64,000 nucleotides of DNA, from positions 2,232,501-2,296,500 of the forward strand of contig CP025324.1 in assembly GCA_004014935.1 (NCBI GenBank), read 5' to 3'. Position numbers and translations under genes: made by a program. Below the pieces are notes generated by a model. That model was given only the letters and a program-made list of their open reading frames with translations, ran no database searches and was not told the DNA's origin. Positions 31,679 through 41,130 of the stretch are shown here, piece by piece (within the stretch, counting starts at the first letter, position 1; every line of letters starts with the position of its first letter). This stretch comes from Saccharomycopsis malanga (Eukaryota; Ascomycota; Saccharomycetes; Ascoideales; Saccharomycopsidaceae).

Positions 31679-32210
31679 GGGTTGCTGGTTGTACGAAAGG
31701 TATTATTTGATATGCCAGAATGTTTAACTTTCACTGATTTAGGTGTTTTATAATTGTAATAAATTGTTGAATATTGAACTGTTGTAAATATGTCAAGTAT
31801 TTTTTTTCATATTTGAACAACTTTGTACTGTGACATTGGTAATATGTTTTTGTATGCTTCTACTCGTACGCTTTTTTATCAGTTGAATACATTTTTTTTC
31901 TAATTAATCCTATTCATTAATCTGCCACTCGGCCATTTGGCTCAGTGGTCAGTGCTCTCGAAGAAGAGAAAAAACAAGACCTAACAGGAACACGGGTTCG
32001 ATTCCCAAGACGACACTTTTACTCGCAGCTTTTTACGAGGCCGAACCTGAATTCACAGGTAAGTGCAACTGTCTGAAAGATGGCCTAGAAAAAAGTCTAC
32101 TTACTTTCCATTTGAGTGATAAGTTTAAGTAGTTTTTTGGGTTTTACCAAGTCCCTTTAGACATAGCGCGTATGCACGAAACTGATATGTACTGGACTTG
32201 AAATATATGA

Positions 32211-32248
<38 letters not shown>

Positions 32249-32486
32249 TATGGACTTTCAGATGATGATCACTTTTTGTCTTATATTTTTTTTTCCTAAA
32301 TATAATATTACTGTTTAAACACTCATTTTGAAGAAACCATAAAATGTTCATATATACAAAGGCTATGGATAAATACAAGTTTGCTAGGATAGCTACTCAA
32401 TTATCATTATATAACTGTGCTATAGCAACATCACTTCATCATTATAAGTAGTAGTAAAAAAAAATCTTCCTTTTATAAACTAATGC
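31679..32486. other. QNS1/PPE1 convergent intergenic region
   Basis: About 800 bp between two 3' ends. It is dominated by SINE-like copy 3 (31924-32247). Flanks are AT-rich with T-runs. No gene is supported. Confidence 0.6.
31924..32247 (+). mobile_element. SINE-like element, copy 3 (most complete)
   Basis: This is about 324 bp. The head has an A box TGGCTCAGTGG (31938-31948) and a perfect B box GGTTCGATTCC (31995-32005), 57 bp apart, with a TCTC-GAAGAA-GAGA hairpin where an anticodon arm would be. The acceptor stem cannot form, so it is not a working tRNA. The body contains CACTTTTACTCGC and TTCACAGGTAAGTGCAACTG, shared with copy 1. The 3' core (about 32137-32210) is shared with copies 1, 2 and 4. 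The tail is (ATT)n, about a dozen units. I find no clean target duplication. T5 and T6 runs lie inside, so Pol III would stop early. Confidence 0.7.
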
Positions 32487-33761
32487 CTAATTCCTAAGGT
32501 GTCCCCACAAGATAGGGATTTTTTCTTGTTTTTTGTTAAAGTTTCTCTTCCAAAAGTCGACTAAGCTAATAGCGGTTTTATTCGGCATATCTTCATGAAG
32601 AAAGTGCCCGCTTTCTAAAAAGACAATCAACTGGAATTTGCCTTGCATCTGGCCTATCATCAAGTTCTTGTCTAAACTGTCGTTTCCAGCAAGAACCAAC
32701 AATTTGGCTTGCACTGGTGCGCTGACAAACCCGCTGGAAAGCCCTTTGAACCATGTGTCCCAGTATGGTTCAGTTGCCGCGAGGTTACTGCGCCATTTGT
32801 ATTTGAATGACAGGTATTCAGTGTCTGTGGGCTGGACAGGTTCCAAGAGTGCTGGGACAGAGACCAAGGCGGATTCACGGTTACGTAAAAAATTGGATTT
32901 GGTATGCCAATCAATTGCTGTTTTCAAATCACGGAATCCCCGTGGTCGTGAAGAAAGAAACTTGTTCATATGAGCAAGGGATTCAACTGCAGTGTCTTCT
33001 ACAATATCAAACATTACAAGTCCCTTGATAACATTTGCATCTGTAAGATCCTGAAGCATGCCATTATGAAGTGTTTCTGTAAGCACTGCACCACCAAGAC
33101 TATGACCAACAAAGATTACTGGTGGAAACTGTGCAGATGGGTTTTCTTTCTTTTTCCCAACTACATTGTGGAATAACGGATCTATACTGTTGATATAATG
33201 ACGGAAAATGAACTGGAAATCAGTACTGAAAGATTCCCTCGAAAAGTTACTGCCCTTTGTTATCGTCAGGCCATGTCCACGAGCATCAAACAAGAGAAAC
33301 CCAGGCTTTATGCTCCTATTACTATTAATACGGTCTTTCTCCTGATCATGGCAGATATGTGCTTCAATTTGCTTACAAAGCAACGCAAATGTAAGCCCCG
33401 AAGAGCCAGCACCATGATGGAAAACAAATAACGGTGATTCTGCCGATCCTGGAAGAGTGTAGTATATGGTAAACTTGTTGCCTGTATCATCCTCAAGCAC
33501 TTTCTTTTCTGAAAAAAACTCAAACCATTCTTTCGGAGTTATATCCTTTGCAGGATGTGGACGCAGGGGCCGTAAGCTTGGCAACTTGCGTGGCGGAAAT
33601 GGGGCATCATTATTCAATGGAGAGATAGTATCCTGTTGTTCCTTCTCTTCTGAAAGTTGTTCACTCTCTTCCTCCTCGGCATTTTCACTATAATCAAACC
33701 CTAATGCCTTTTCAGCTTCGAGAAGCTTCTTCTGGAATATCTGTCTTTGGAATTCAGACAT
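32487..33761 (-). CDS. PPE1: protein phosphatase methylesterase
   Basis: The 424-residue alpha/beta hydrolase has an oxyanion-region HHGAGSSGLTF, FDARGHG, the nucleophile elbow GHSLGG and a catalytic His in LESGHFLHED. This is the pattern of PME-1/Ppe1, which removes the C-terminal methyl ester from the catalytic subunit of PP2A. The N-terminal ~75 residues are acidic and variable. S. cerevisiae Ppe1 is 400 residues. A PP2A regulator also fits with IGO1 about 5 kb away, though linkage need not mean anything. The ATG at 33761 gives MSEFQRQIFQKKL. Confidence 0.9.
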   Translation of the reverse strand: MSEFQRQIFQKKLLEAEKALGFDYSENAEEEESEQLSEEKEQQDTISPLNNDAPFPPRKLPSLRPLRPHPAKDITPKEWFEFFSEKKVLEDDTGNKFTIYYTLPGSAESPLFVFHHGAGSSGLTFALLCKQIEAHICHDQEKDRINSNRSIKPGFLLFDARGHGLTITKGSNFSRESFSTDFQFIFRHYINSIDPLFHNVVGKKKENPSAQFPPVIFVGHSLGGAVLTETLHNGMLQDLTDANVIKGLVMFDIVEDTAVESLAHMNKFLSSRPRGFRDLKTAIDWHTKSNFLRNRESALVSVPALLEPVQPTDTEYLSFKYKWRSNLAATEPYWDTWFKGLSSGFVSAPVQAKLLVLAGNDSLDKNLMIGQMQGKFQLIVFLESGHFLHEDMPNKTAISLVDFWKRNFNKKQEKIPILWGHLRN

Positions 33762-33934
33762 CTTGCTGTACTTCTCATTGGCTGATTTATTAGGTTGATA
33801 TTAATGCTAAAGTTGATGTAATAGTTTATCTCTACTAGAGAATCAATACTGTCAACCTACACTGGTAATGGGGTGATTATCGCATGACAGCACATATCAG
33901 TGATGTCCAAACAGGGCAACACCATACCCCCTTT

Positions 33935-34014
33935 GCATATAAAAACATATTTCAGCATATTTCAGCATATTTCAGCATATAAAAATATATTTCAGCATAT
34001 TTCAGCATATTTCA
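33935..34014. repeat. 40-bp tandem duplication built of 10-bp TTTCAGCATA units
   Basis: Two head-to-tail 40-bp units (33935-33974 and 33975-34014) differ at one base. Each contains GCATATAAAA plus three near-identical 10-mers around CATATTTCAG. It is a nested repeat that probably arose by slippage followed by duplication. Confidence 0.9.
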
Positions 34015-34551
34015 GCGTTGTATTGTAGTGTATTTCATGAATTGATGCGCCCCAGTCTTCATTATATCTTAATACCAATTTCGACTTTACCATCAAGGCA
34101 TCCTGTAAATTAGTGTAATGAGCCTGATGGTAGCAATGGTTCAATGTATTGAATGAAGAAAACATACAAAGTACAAGTTGGTGTACTCTTATAAAGCTAC
34201 GCGAACATACGAACTATAAGCTGTATTGTTTAATGGCGCTTTTTTAGATCTTACTAAAGTAGTGAACAAGTGTGTTGGAAATTGGTAGATTATGTGTTGA
34301 CTTTGCAACATATATGACACTTTTCGACAAGTAGCAGTAAAAGTACATTCCCACACCATTTAAATTTTAGAACTCTACAAATTAGAATATTTCACAACGT
34401 CCTGAAAAGCACTTTTTTTAAGATAGAAATACAACACTGCCAAAAATTATAAAAGAATATTAAAAAAATTTAATAATCGTCATAATATTTATCCATTAAT
34501 CCCCACCAATATCTCTACCTTTATAATGCTCCTCGAGATGTTGAGTAGGGG

Positions 34552-34557
34552 CACGTG
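34552..34557. promoter_or_regulatory. CACGTG box upstream of MDE1
   Basis: CACGTG in GGGGCACGTGGTG lies about 180 bp upstream of the MDE1 start. It is the core of Cbf1/Met4-type sites on sulfur and methionine genes, which would suit a methionine-salvage enzyme. This is motif evidence only. Confidence 0.35.
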
Positions 34558-34733
34558 GTGATCCATTTTTCACTATGATGAGTCGGTTTGACTCAAGGAA
34601 ATAGGTTATAATGAACAATGTTTGCAGTAGAAACGCGAAACGTGGCCTATTGAAAGAATTGAATGGTCAGTATCAATCCTACATCAAATATAACTCTTCA
34701 CTACCATAGCAAAAGGCTCCATTTTGTTACACT

Positions 34734-35519
34734 ATGTCGTTTGCATCAGATTATGACCCGTTGGTTCATTCTGACGATCCAGAACATCCAGCAAACTTGA
34801 TCTGTTCGCTCTGTAAACTATTTTATGATAATAACTGGGTGACAGGCACAGGGGGCGGTATTTCGATACGTGTGAAAGATTACGAGCATAAACATCTTGG
34901 AGATGGGAAAAAACCAACATGTGAAGATTTAATATTCTTAGCACCGTCGGGGGTTCAAAAGGAAAGAATGGTTCCAGAAAATATATTTATTAAACGGTTT
35001 AATGACCAAAGCAACTATATACGGATTCCCCAAGGCCTCAAACCTAGTGCGTGCACTCCTTTATTCTTGAGTGCCTACAATTTACGTAACGCAGGAGCCT
35101 GTATTCATACCCATTCCCAGGCAGCTGTCATGGTAAGTCTACTCTACAAAAAGGAGTTTTGTATCAGCAACATTGAGCAGATCAAAGCGTTGCCAAGCAA
35201 GGTTGATCCAGAAACCGGTGCCAAATTGGAGAATATGAATTTTCATGACACATTGGTGATTCCAATCATAGAAAACACCCCCTTTGAAGAAGACTTGACA
35301 GACTCTTTACAAAAGGCAATTATAGAATATCCAAACACCACGGCCGTCTTGGTCAGAAGACATGGCATTTATGTCTGGGGCGAAACCGTGTGGAAGGCTA
35401 AAGTGTACAACGAGGCGATTGATTACTTGTTGGAACTTGCAGTGAAAATGTACCAGGTTGGAATTCCAACCACTTGTGGCATTGGTGAAGAACAAAAATA
35501 TGTCAAATCATTAGAATAA
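34734..35519 (+). CDS. MDE1: methylthioribulose-1-phosphate dehydratase
   Basis: The 261-residue class II aldolase-fold protein has [18 protein letters not shown], the zinc-ligand motif [10 protein letters not shown] and a third ligand His in RRHGIYVWG. These are features of MtnB/Mde1, which dehydrates 5-methylthioribulose-1-phosphate in the methionine salvage pathway. S. cerevisiae Mde1 is 244 residues. No intron is needed; the ATG is at 34734. The gene converges on LSM8. Confidence 0.93.
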   Translation: MSFASDYDPLVHSDDPEHPANLICSLCKLFYDNNWVTGTGGGISIRVKDYEHKHLGDGKKPTCEDLIFLAPSGVQKERMVPENIFIKRFNDQSNYIRIPQGLKPSACTPLFLSAYNLRNAGACIHTHSQAAVMVSLLYKKEFCISNIEQIKALPSKVDPETGAKLENMNFHDTLVIPIIENTPFEEDLTDSLQKAIIEYPNTTAVLVRRHGIYVWGETVWKAKVYNEAIDYLLELAVKMYQVGIPTTCGIGEEQKYVKSLE

Positions 35520-36030
35520 ACAAGAGAATATATTATGTCATGTTGTTGATCATTGTGAAGAGTTAAAAGCTTCAAAGTGAGTGGTCGTTGTGAAACCAAA
35601 CGCAATGAAAATTGATTTGAATTGAAAAAAGTTTAAAATGTCAGTATGAATCATGTAATTGTATTTTATAAATGCGTTTTTTGTTTCTTTAATTGAAGCA
35701 ATAGTTTGAATAAGGGAAATATTAGAATACTTTGAATTTTGATTATACGAGTTGAAGTTTTGTCGTGACAACAAATGTCTCTATTGCAAAGGATATTCAA
35801 TAATTTTGGTTATTGAAAATTAATTTCAATTTTGATTATTGCAAAGTAATTTCATTTTTGATTATTGCAAAGTACGACAATAAAATTAAACTTTTTATTA
35901 ATAATCAATAACTTCCTTAATAATTTTGTATGTCCTTGTTGTCCCTTGAGACAATTTCAATTTTAATTATTTTATATTATTCAAATGAAGCATGATATCT
36001 ACAGCGTCTTCTCAAATATTCCAAATTCTA
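35520..36030. other. MDE1/LSM8 convergent intergenic region
   Basis: This is very AT-rich. It contains three spaced copies of a TTTTGATTATTG-like motif (about 35805-35880). No gene is supported. Confidence 0.5.
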
Positions 36031-36403
36031 TCAACTCTTGAGTTTGGTAGTTTTTAACGGCGCTCCTTTGGTCTGTAATAATATTAGTATTCATTTTCGT
36101 TTACAACTTACAATTATAAACTAACAATTCAATACATACCTCTTGCCAATTTATGTGGGAATCCAATTTTTCGTCCTGTAAGCCGCAGCATACTACGCTA
36201 TCTCCTCGTAAAAAGTAAACCCCCAACGGTATAATTTGGGTCTCGTCTTCTTCCTCATCCATATCCCCAAGTATCAACTCAATTGTACTCGAGAGTACGA
36301 TATTCGTGCTGAGATCATATGTGCTAAGAGTTCCAATAAAAAAACGGCCATCGGTAGTTATAACCGACACTTTCTGGTCCTTAAACGACGAAAGAAATGA
36401 CAT
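36031..36403 (-). CDS. LSM8: U6 snRNA-associated Sm-like protein Lsm8, one intron
   Basis: Exon 1 is 36403-36140 (88 codons, ending NWQE) and exon 2 is 36072-36031 (TKGAPLKTTKLKS and TGA). The 67-nt intron has a GTATGT donor, TACTAAT branch and CAG acceptor. The 101-residue product has Sm1 (VSVITTDGRFFIGTLSTYD) and Sm2 (GVYFLRGDSVVCCGL) motifs. GVYFLRG and the LDSHINW tail point to Lsm8, the subunit that makes the Lsm2-8 ring nuclear and U6-specific. The ATG at 36403 is chosen over a TTG nine codons upstream. Without splicing, the frame runs into 12 unrelated codons. Confidence 0.9.
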
Positions 36404-36950
36404 TTTATTATTATTTCCTAATGATTCCAACTAAATGACGCCCCAAATTAATAATATACACGGAAAATCAAAACTTATAAACCAATCATTTACCATTTCT
36501 TGTTGTTTATGTTAAGTCTTGAATAATTTTAGTTTAACTCATAGTGTGTATAACTTGCTGTGCGCACTCCCATACTAATATAGTCTTGGTAGCTGGTTTG
36601 CTTGGGGTTTTTCTTTCATATTAGAGAGCCATAACCTGATTACGAGCAGATGACCTATTGGAATGGCAGATGACCTATTGAAATAGCAGTTTTTGAACTA
36701 ACACGATTTGTTTTTTCCTCGGTTGTCAATTGTAAATTATATTTTACGATAATTGTTATCAGTTGTCAATTGTTATAAATTGTTAATTGTCATAAATTGT
36801 TAATTAATATAAATTGTTAATTAATATAAATTGTTAATTGTTATAAATTGTTAGTTGTTAATAATTGTTATAAACTATCATTAATTGCTACGAATTCCTA
36901 TTAATTGTTATTGTTATTAACTATTTTTGTTATTAATTGACATCAGCAAT
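36404..36950. other. LSM8/HRT2 divergent promoter region
   Basis: This holds an AT-rich 17-bp tandem repeat (36775-36859) close to the HRT2 start. GCAGATGACCTATTG-like sequence is repeated at about 36646 and 36666. No gene is supported. Confidence 0.5.
36775..36859. repeat. 17-bp ATAAATTGTTAATTAAT minisatellite, five units
   Basis: Five 17-bp units (ATAAATTGTTAATTGTC and variants) run head to tail, ending about 90 bp before the HRT2 ATG. Looser copies extend on both sides. This near-pure AT block probably sits in the promoter or 5' leader of HRT2. Confidence 0.85.
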
Positions 36951-38354
36951 ATGAGTATTCCAGACTATTACTACAATAACGATGCGGACTCATTTGCCTT
37001 TCAAACATGTCGTGAAAGATGGCCTAAGATTATTCAGGATGCAGTGAATGATATCAAGTTTACAGTAGACAAATTTCAAAAAGACCAAGGTTCTGCTGGC
37101 GAGTTTTCAGAGCAAGGAATCAAAATTGCTCAAGGGCTAGCAGGACTTATTAATGAACTTGCCGATGATAAGCCATTAAGCAAGTTTACCAACGATCAAG
37201 TGGCAAATATTCCTGGTTTAAAGTCTTATAATGATATGTTGGACGAAATTAACAATGATCCAAAGAATAAAAACCATATTACTTGGTTACGTGCTCCTTG
37301 GCTTTTCACCGAGTGTTACTTGTACCGTCGTATTGATACTTTGGTTAAACAGGAATCTAAGTGGCTTTCTTACGACATTTTTGAAAACTTGAAACAAAAA
37401 TCATTCAAAGGTACACATGCTGCTGTAATTGAGCTTGCTAAACGTTTTAAATCTTTGCATGAGAACACATTAAGTGCATCAAGCAACGATGAGCTACAAT
37501 TACTTTTCAAAGAGTTTATTGATGTCAGTCTTTGGGGAAATAAAATTGACTTGTCATTGCTAGCCAACAAAAGTCAAGACGACGTGCATTCTGGTCAGAG
37601 CAGTAAGGCAAGACAAGAGGCTGAAAAGAATATCCTATCCAACGACACCCCTGCCATTTGGAATTATTTGTCCAACAGAGACAAAAATGGTGACAAAAGA
37701 ATTGATTTTGTGCTTGACAATTCTGGTTTTGAAACTTTCACAGACTTGGTTTTTGCCTTGTTCTTGCTTGAGTCTTCATTGGCTGGCCAGGTGGTCATCC
37801 ACTGCAAAACCCGTCCTTGGATGGTTAGTGATACCATGGTCAAAGACGTGGATATCTTATTGCAGGACTTGATTGATGGCAGTTTCTTCAAAGAAGAAGA
37901 TCACGAGTTGACATTCATTCATGACCAAATCTGTAAACACATCTCTGATGGCTCCATTATCTTGAAAGACTCGGAGTTCTGGACAATTGGCTTGGACTAC
38001 TGGAATCTTGTGCAATCCAACACCAAATACTACGGATCTGAACTTTACAAGGATTTGATTAAATCGGACTTGATATTCGTGAAAGGTGATCTCAATTACA
38101 GAAAACTCACTGGCGATCGCAAATGGCCTAAAACAGAAAAGTTTACAACCGCAATTGGCCCATTATCTTCAAATGGCTTGAAAATCGTGGCATTACGCAC
38201 TTGTAAAGCTGATGTCTGTGTGGGATTGCCAGAAGGCATTAATGAAAAATTGGTTGAAAAGTGGCACAAGGAAACTGGTGAGCTCGGTGAGTTATGGAGC
38301 AGCAGCGGCAATTGGGCTGTGATTTCCTTTAGCGATGGCAAAGCCAAAAAATAA
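36951..38354 (+). CDS. HRT2: DUF89/ARMT1-family metal-dependent phosphatase (YMR027W-like)
   Basis: The 467-residue protein has VDFVLDNSGFETFTDLVFA (metal-binding Asp and Asn of the DUF89 fold), LLWGN-like SLWGNKIDLSLL, and the C-terminal KGDLNYRKLTGDRKWP and LRTCKADV motifs. It is close in length and pattern to S. cerevisiae YMR027W (470 residues) and to human ARMT1. Yeast members are Mn/Ni/Co-dependent phosphatases acting on phosphometabolites such as fructose-1-phosphate, proposed as metabolite repair. The ATG at 36951 (MSIPDYYYNND) is preferred; eight further open codons upstream lack an ATG. Confidence 0.9.
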   Translation: MSIPDYYYNNDADSFAFQTCRERWPKIIQDAVNDIKFTVDKFQKDQGSAGEFSEQGIKIAQGLAGLINELADDKPLSKFTNDQVANIPGLKSYNDMLDEINNDPKNKNHITWLRAPWLFTECYLYRRIDTLVKQESKWLSYDIFENLKQKSFKGTHAAVIELAKRFKSLHENTLSASSNDELQLLFKEFIDVSLWGNKIDLSLLANKSQDDVHSGQSSKARQEAEKNILSNDTPAIWNYLSNRDKNGDKRIDFVLDNSGFETFTDLVFALFLLESSLAGQVVIHCKTRPWMVSDTMVKDVDILLQDLIDGSFFKEEDHELTFIHDQICKHISDGSIILKDSEFWTIGLDYWNLVQSNTKYYGSELYKDLIKSDLIFVKGDLNYRKLTGDRKWPKTEKFTTAIGPLSSNGLKIVALRTCKADVCVGLPEGINEKLVEKWHKETGELGELWSSSGNWAVISFSDGKAKK

Positions 38355-39085
38355 AACGTCTAGTTTAAAAATTACAATAATGATTATATAGTTGAGCTAT
38401 GTTACAATTTTATAGTAAAGGTAGTTAGCAATTATACATTCGTCTTTTTCCGGCTATCATCTGTTCTTGTTTTTTCCTCAGCACAATATATTGATATGCA
38501 ATAATAATTATGATTTGTACTGTTGACTGTTAACAGTACAAACTACAAACTGCTTTCTTAGTAGTTGATAACTATATGAATAAACTGTTGCATATGTTTG
38601 CATGATAACGCATGATTTTGCATATATAGATGAAGAGCTGACAGTATAGTATGAGGGATATACTTTAAAGTGAGCTTTGAACTTTTGTATTCAAGGTTGA
38701 ATTGTTTAATAGGCTGAGCCCGTTTCTTATTGTTCCAATGAGGCCATATTAGAAAATGATCAAAAAGATTTAATCTACCCTATAATCTATAAGACAAATA
38801 TACTTCGAATTTCGATCCTTTATAGCCCTCAACCAAACATTCCTTCTACCTCTCTTCATACTCTTGAATTTTAAACAAGTAAAAACAATATAAAACACAG
38901 TTTACTACCATATCATCTTATCAAATCTCACTGAGGACGGTTTGGAGCACGTGCCAAATGAATATTTAAGGCTACGACCAAGAGATGATCCAACTATGAA
39001 AATTGTTGGATACAAATATCTTTTTTGAAGAACTTATGATCAGTTTTATGGACGAACTGTAAACTTGGATTAACGTTCAATTGTA
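38355..39085. other. intergenic between HRT2 and LCP5
   Basis: Four TGCAT/ATGCA motifs cluster at 38590-38630. GCACGTGCC at about 38947 is another CACGTG. No gene is supported. Confidence 0.5.
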
Positions 39086-40279
39086 ATGTCAAATGAAGAT
39101 GGCGAAATGCCGACTTTAAATAAGCTTTTTAAGAGTACAGTACGAGATGTTGAAAAGTTAAATCAAGGCAGTGGTATCGGAGCTAATGGTGCACCACAGC
39201 GCCAGGATTCGCTTGGATATCAACAGCGTGTTCTGAAATTGCTTACTCAGCTTTTGCAAATTCGAAATGAGGTTTATAATCTAAGTTTATTTTCCGACAA
39301 TGAGACGTTAGACGATTTGGGGACTAAGGATATCAAATTTCTTGCTGCCGAGTACTACTTGGCGGAAGCTGTTTCCAAAAAATTGGATTTTACTATGGGA
39401 TCTGCTGCAGAAGGTGATTTAGATGTTGCTAGACCTATTGACTATGGTGCCAAGTCGAGAAACTTGGGCAGAGCCAGAGCTTTATTTATTGCATTTTTGA
39501 CCAAGTTGAAAAATTATGGGCTTTTAAATGAGTTCCAGATGAAAAAAATGAAAAACACCGATGATCCAGAGACATTTGGCTCTGACTGGAAGTTCCAGGA
39601 TGCTCGCACAAGACGAGAGGAGAAAATTGCAACTTTCAAGTTGGAAAAGCAGATTAATGCCAATATTGCAGAATTTGAAAAACGGTATCCCAAATTTTTT
39701 GAGCTGGAAAACGAGGACGAGAACAGTATTGATGAAGAAACGCTTCGAGAGTTATATACGAGTAAACTTAAACTATTGTCACTTCAAGCGTTTTCGCAGT
39801 TGGAATTACTAGGTATGGAGATTGAGGTACTTAAACATCGTCCTACTACGCAAATTCACGAGATTCCAACCGAAAAACCAAACAAGAAAACTGATGATAA
39901 TAAACTTACTGAGGAAAATGACTATGGATATACCGAAAAGCTTGAGTCTATCAATAGAGGTAAGGAACAGTTGATTAGTAAAGAAGGACGTGTTCTCCAG
40001 CCGTTCCGGTTGGTGGCCACTAAGGAAGATATCAAGAAAAAGGTGTTTGGGTACGGCCAAACACTTCCGACCATGTCTGTGGAGGAATATATTGATGAGG
40101 AAATACGACGTGGGGGTATTAAGACCGAAACCTACAAGGGTGACGAAAAGGAGGCTGAGGAGAACAGTGAAGACGATGACACCGACGACGATGATGAAAA
40201 GTTGTATGAGAAACGTAAATGGGATGAATTCAAAGACACACATGCTCGTGGTGAAGGCAACAGAAAGAACAAGGGCTGA
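39086..40279 (+). CDS. LCP5: U3 snoRNP-associated protein Lcp5
   Basis: The 397-residue protein has a Sas10/Utp3/C1D-type helical domain near the N-terminus (YQQRVLKLLTQLLQIRNEVYNLSL). Later come the ARPIDYGAKSRNLGRAR-like segment, LQPFRLVATKEDIKKKVFGYGQTLPTMSVEEYIDEE and an acidic/basic tail, all as in Lcp5/neuroguidin. Lcp5 joins the small-subunit processome in the nucleolus and is needed for 18S rRNA maturation. S. cerevisiae Lcp5 is 357 residues. The ATG at 39086 is the first in frame. Confidence 0.88.
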   Translation: MSNEDGEMPTLNKLFKSTVRDVEKLNQGSGIGANGAPQRQDSLGYQQRVLKLLTQLLQIRNEVYNLSLFSDNETLDDLGTKDIKFLAAEYYLAEAVSKKLDFTMGSAAEGDLDVARPIDYGAKSRNLGRARALFIAFLTKLKNYGLLNEFQMKKMKNTDDPETFGSDWKFQDARTRREEKIATFKLEKQINANIAEFEKRYPKFFELENEDENSIDEETLRELYTSKLKLLSLQAFSQLELLGMEIEVLKHRPTTQIHEIPTEKPNKKTDDNKLTEENDYGYTEKLESINRGKEQLISKEGRVLQPFRLVATKEDIKKKVFGYGQTLPTMSVEEYIDEEIRRGGIKTETYKGDEKEAEENSEDDDTDDDDEKLYEKRKWDEFKDTHARGEGNRKNKG

Positions 40280-41130
40280 TCTTTTTAGCAGTGTATATTT
40301 TTAATGTTATATATTCAAGGGCACATGGCTTGTAGTTTGAAATGTGTGTAATGAGTATGAATGATTGGAAATGAGTATTTTACAAAGTTTAAGAGATAAA
40401 GAATGAACAGGCTCAAAAAGTGACTAGAATTGTTCAAGTAAGGATGGTACTATATGTGCAAGTCTGTAAATTTGTTGCTATTTCTAAACAAGAAGAATAT
40501 ATACATGTACGTGTATAATTTCATATTAAAAATTATAGATAAATACTTATTAATTGAATAAAAGTGTTAGGGAAAAACTCCAGGCGAGGCCTAGCTTAAG
40601 GAAGACACTTGTAATATAAACCTTATAAATATGTAACCATATCATCTCAACTTGATCCTTTTTTCTAAAAAAAAATCTCCACTTTTTGTCAGCACTTTTG
40701 AATATGGTATTCAGAAGTGCTTCAGCCAACTGAAAGAACTGCAAGAATAAAATCAATTCTACAATCGTCCAGCTAACAAAGATTGCCTAACCAATGGGAA
40801 GAACCCTTTTACATGTGTTGATGACCCTAATAATATCAAATTAGCACTATAGTAATGACTTTTGGTGGACTGGTTTCTGCCGTTCCACTTTTTCTGGATG
40901 ACGTAACATGCCAACGTGTTCCGCTAATCTGGCTCAGAAGATGCCGTAGGAGGAGACTAGTCAAAACCAGCCCAAATGGGGCAGTCTAGGGTGCGGTAAT
41001 CAAAGGGTTTTTATGTATAACTATGTCGATCATTTGTTAGGCTTATCTTTGCAATTATATATAGGGATGATGTTTCCTGCTGCCTATTGTAATTCCATGT
41101 AGCTTCCGTATACCGATTGTTCTAGCTACA
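40280..41130. other. intergenic between LCP5 and the helical-repeat gene
   Basis: 850 bp with no supported gene or repeat. The open minus-strand frame at 40550-40756 has no ATG start. Confidence 0.5.

Larger units (their letters stand above)
33762..34733. other. PPE1/MDE1 divergent intergenic region
   Basis: This holds a two-copy 40-bp tandem repeat (33935-34014), a segment resembling a worn SINE-like 3' end near 34190-34225 (weak), a CACGTG box (34552-34557) and CGCGAAA (34634-34640). No gene is supported. Confidence 0.5.

Noticed and set aside
40550-40756. 68-codon minus-strand frame before the helical-repeat gene
   Set aside because: No ATG at its start, low-complexity composition.
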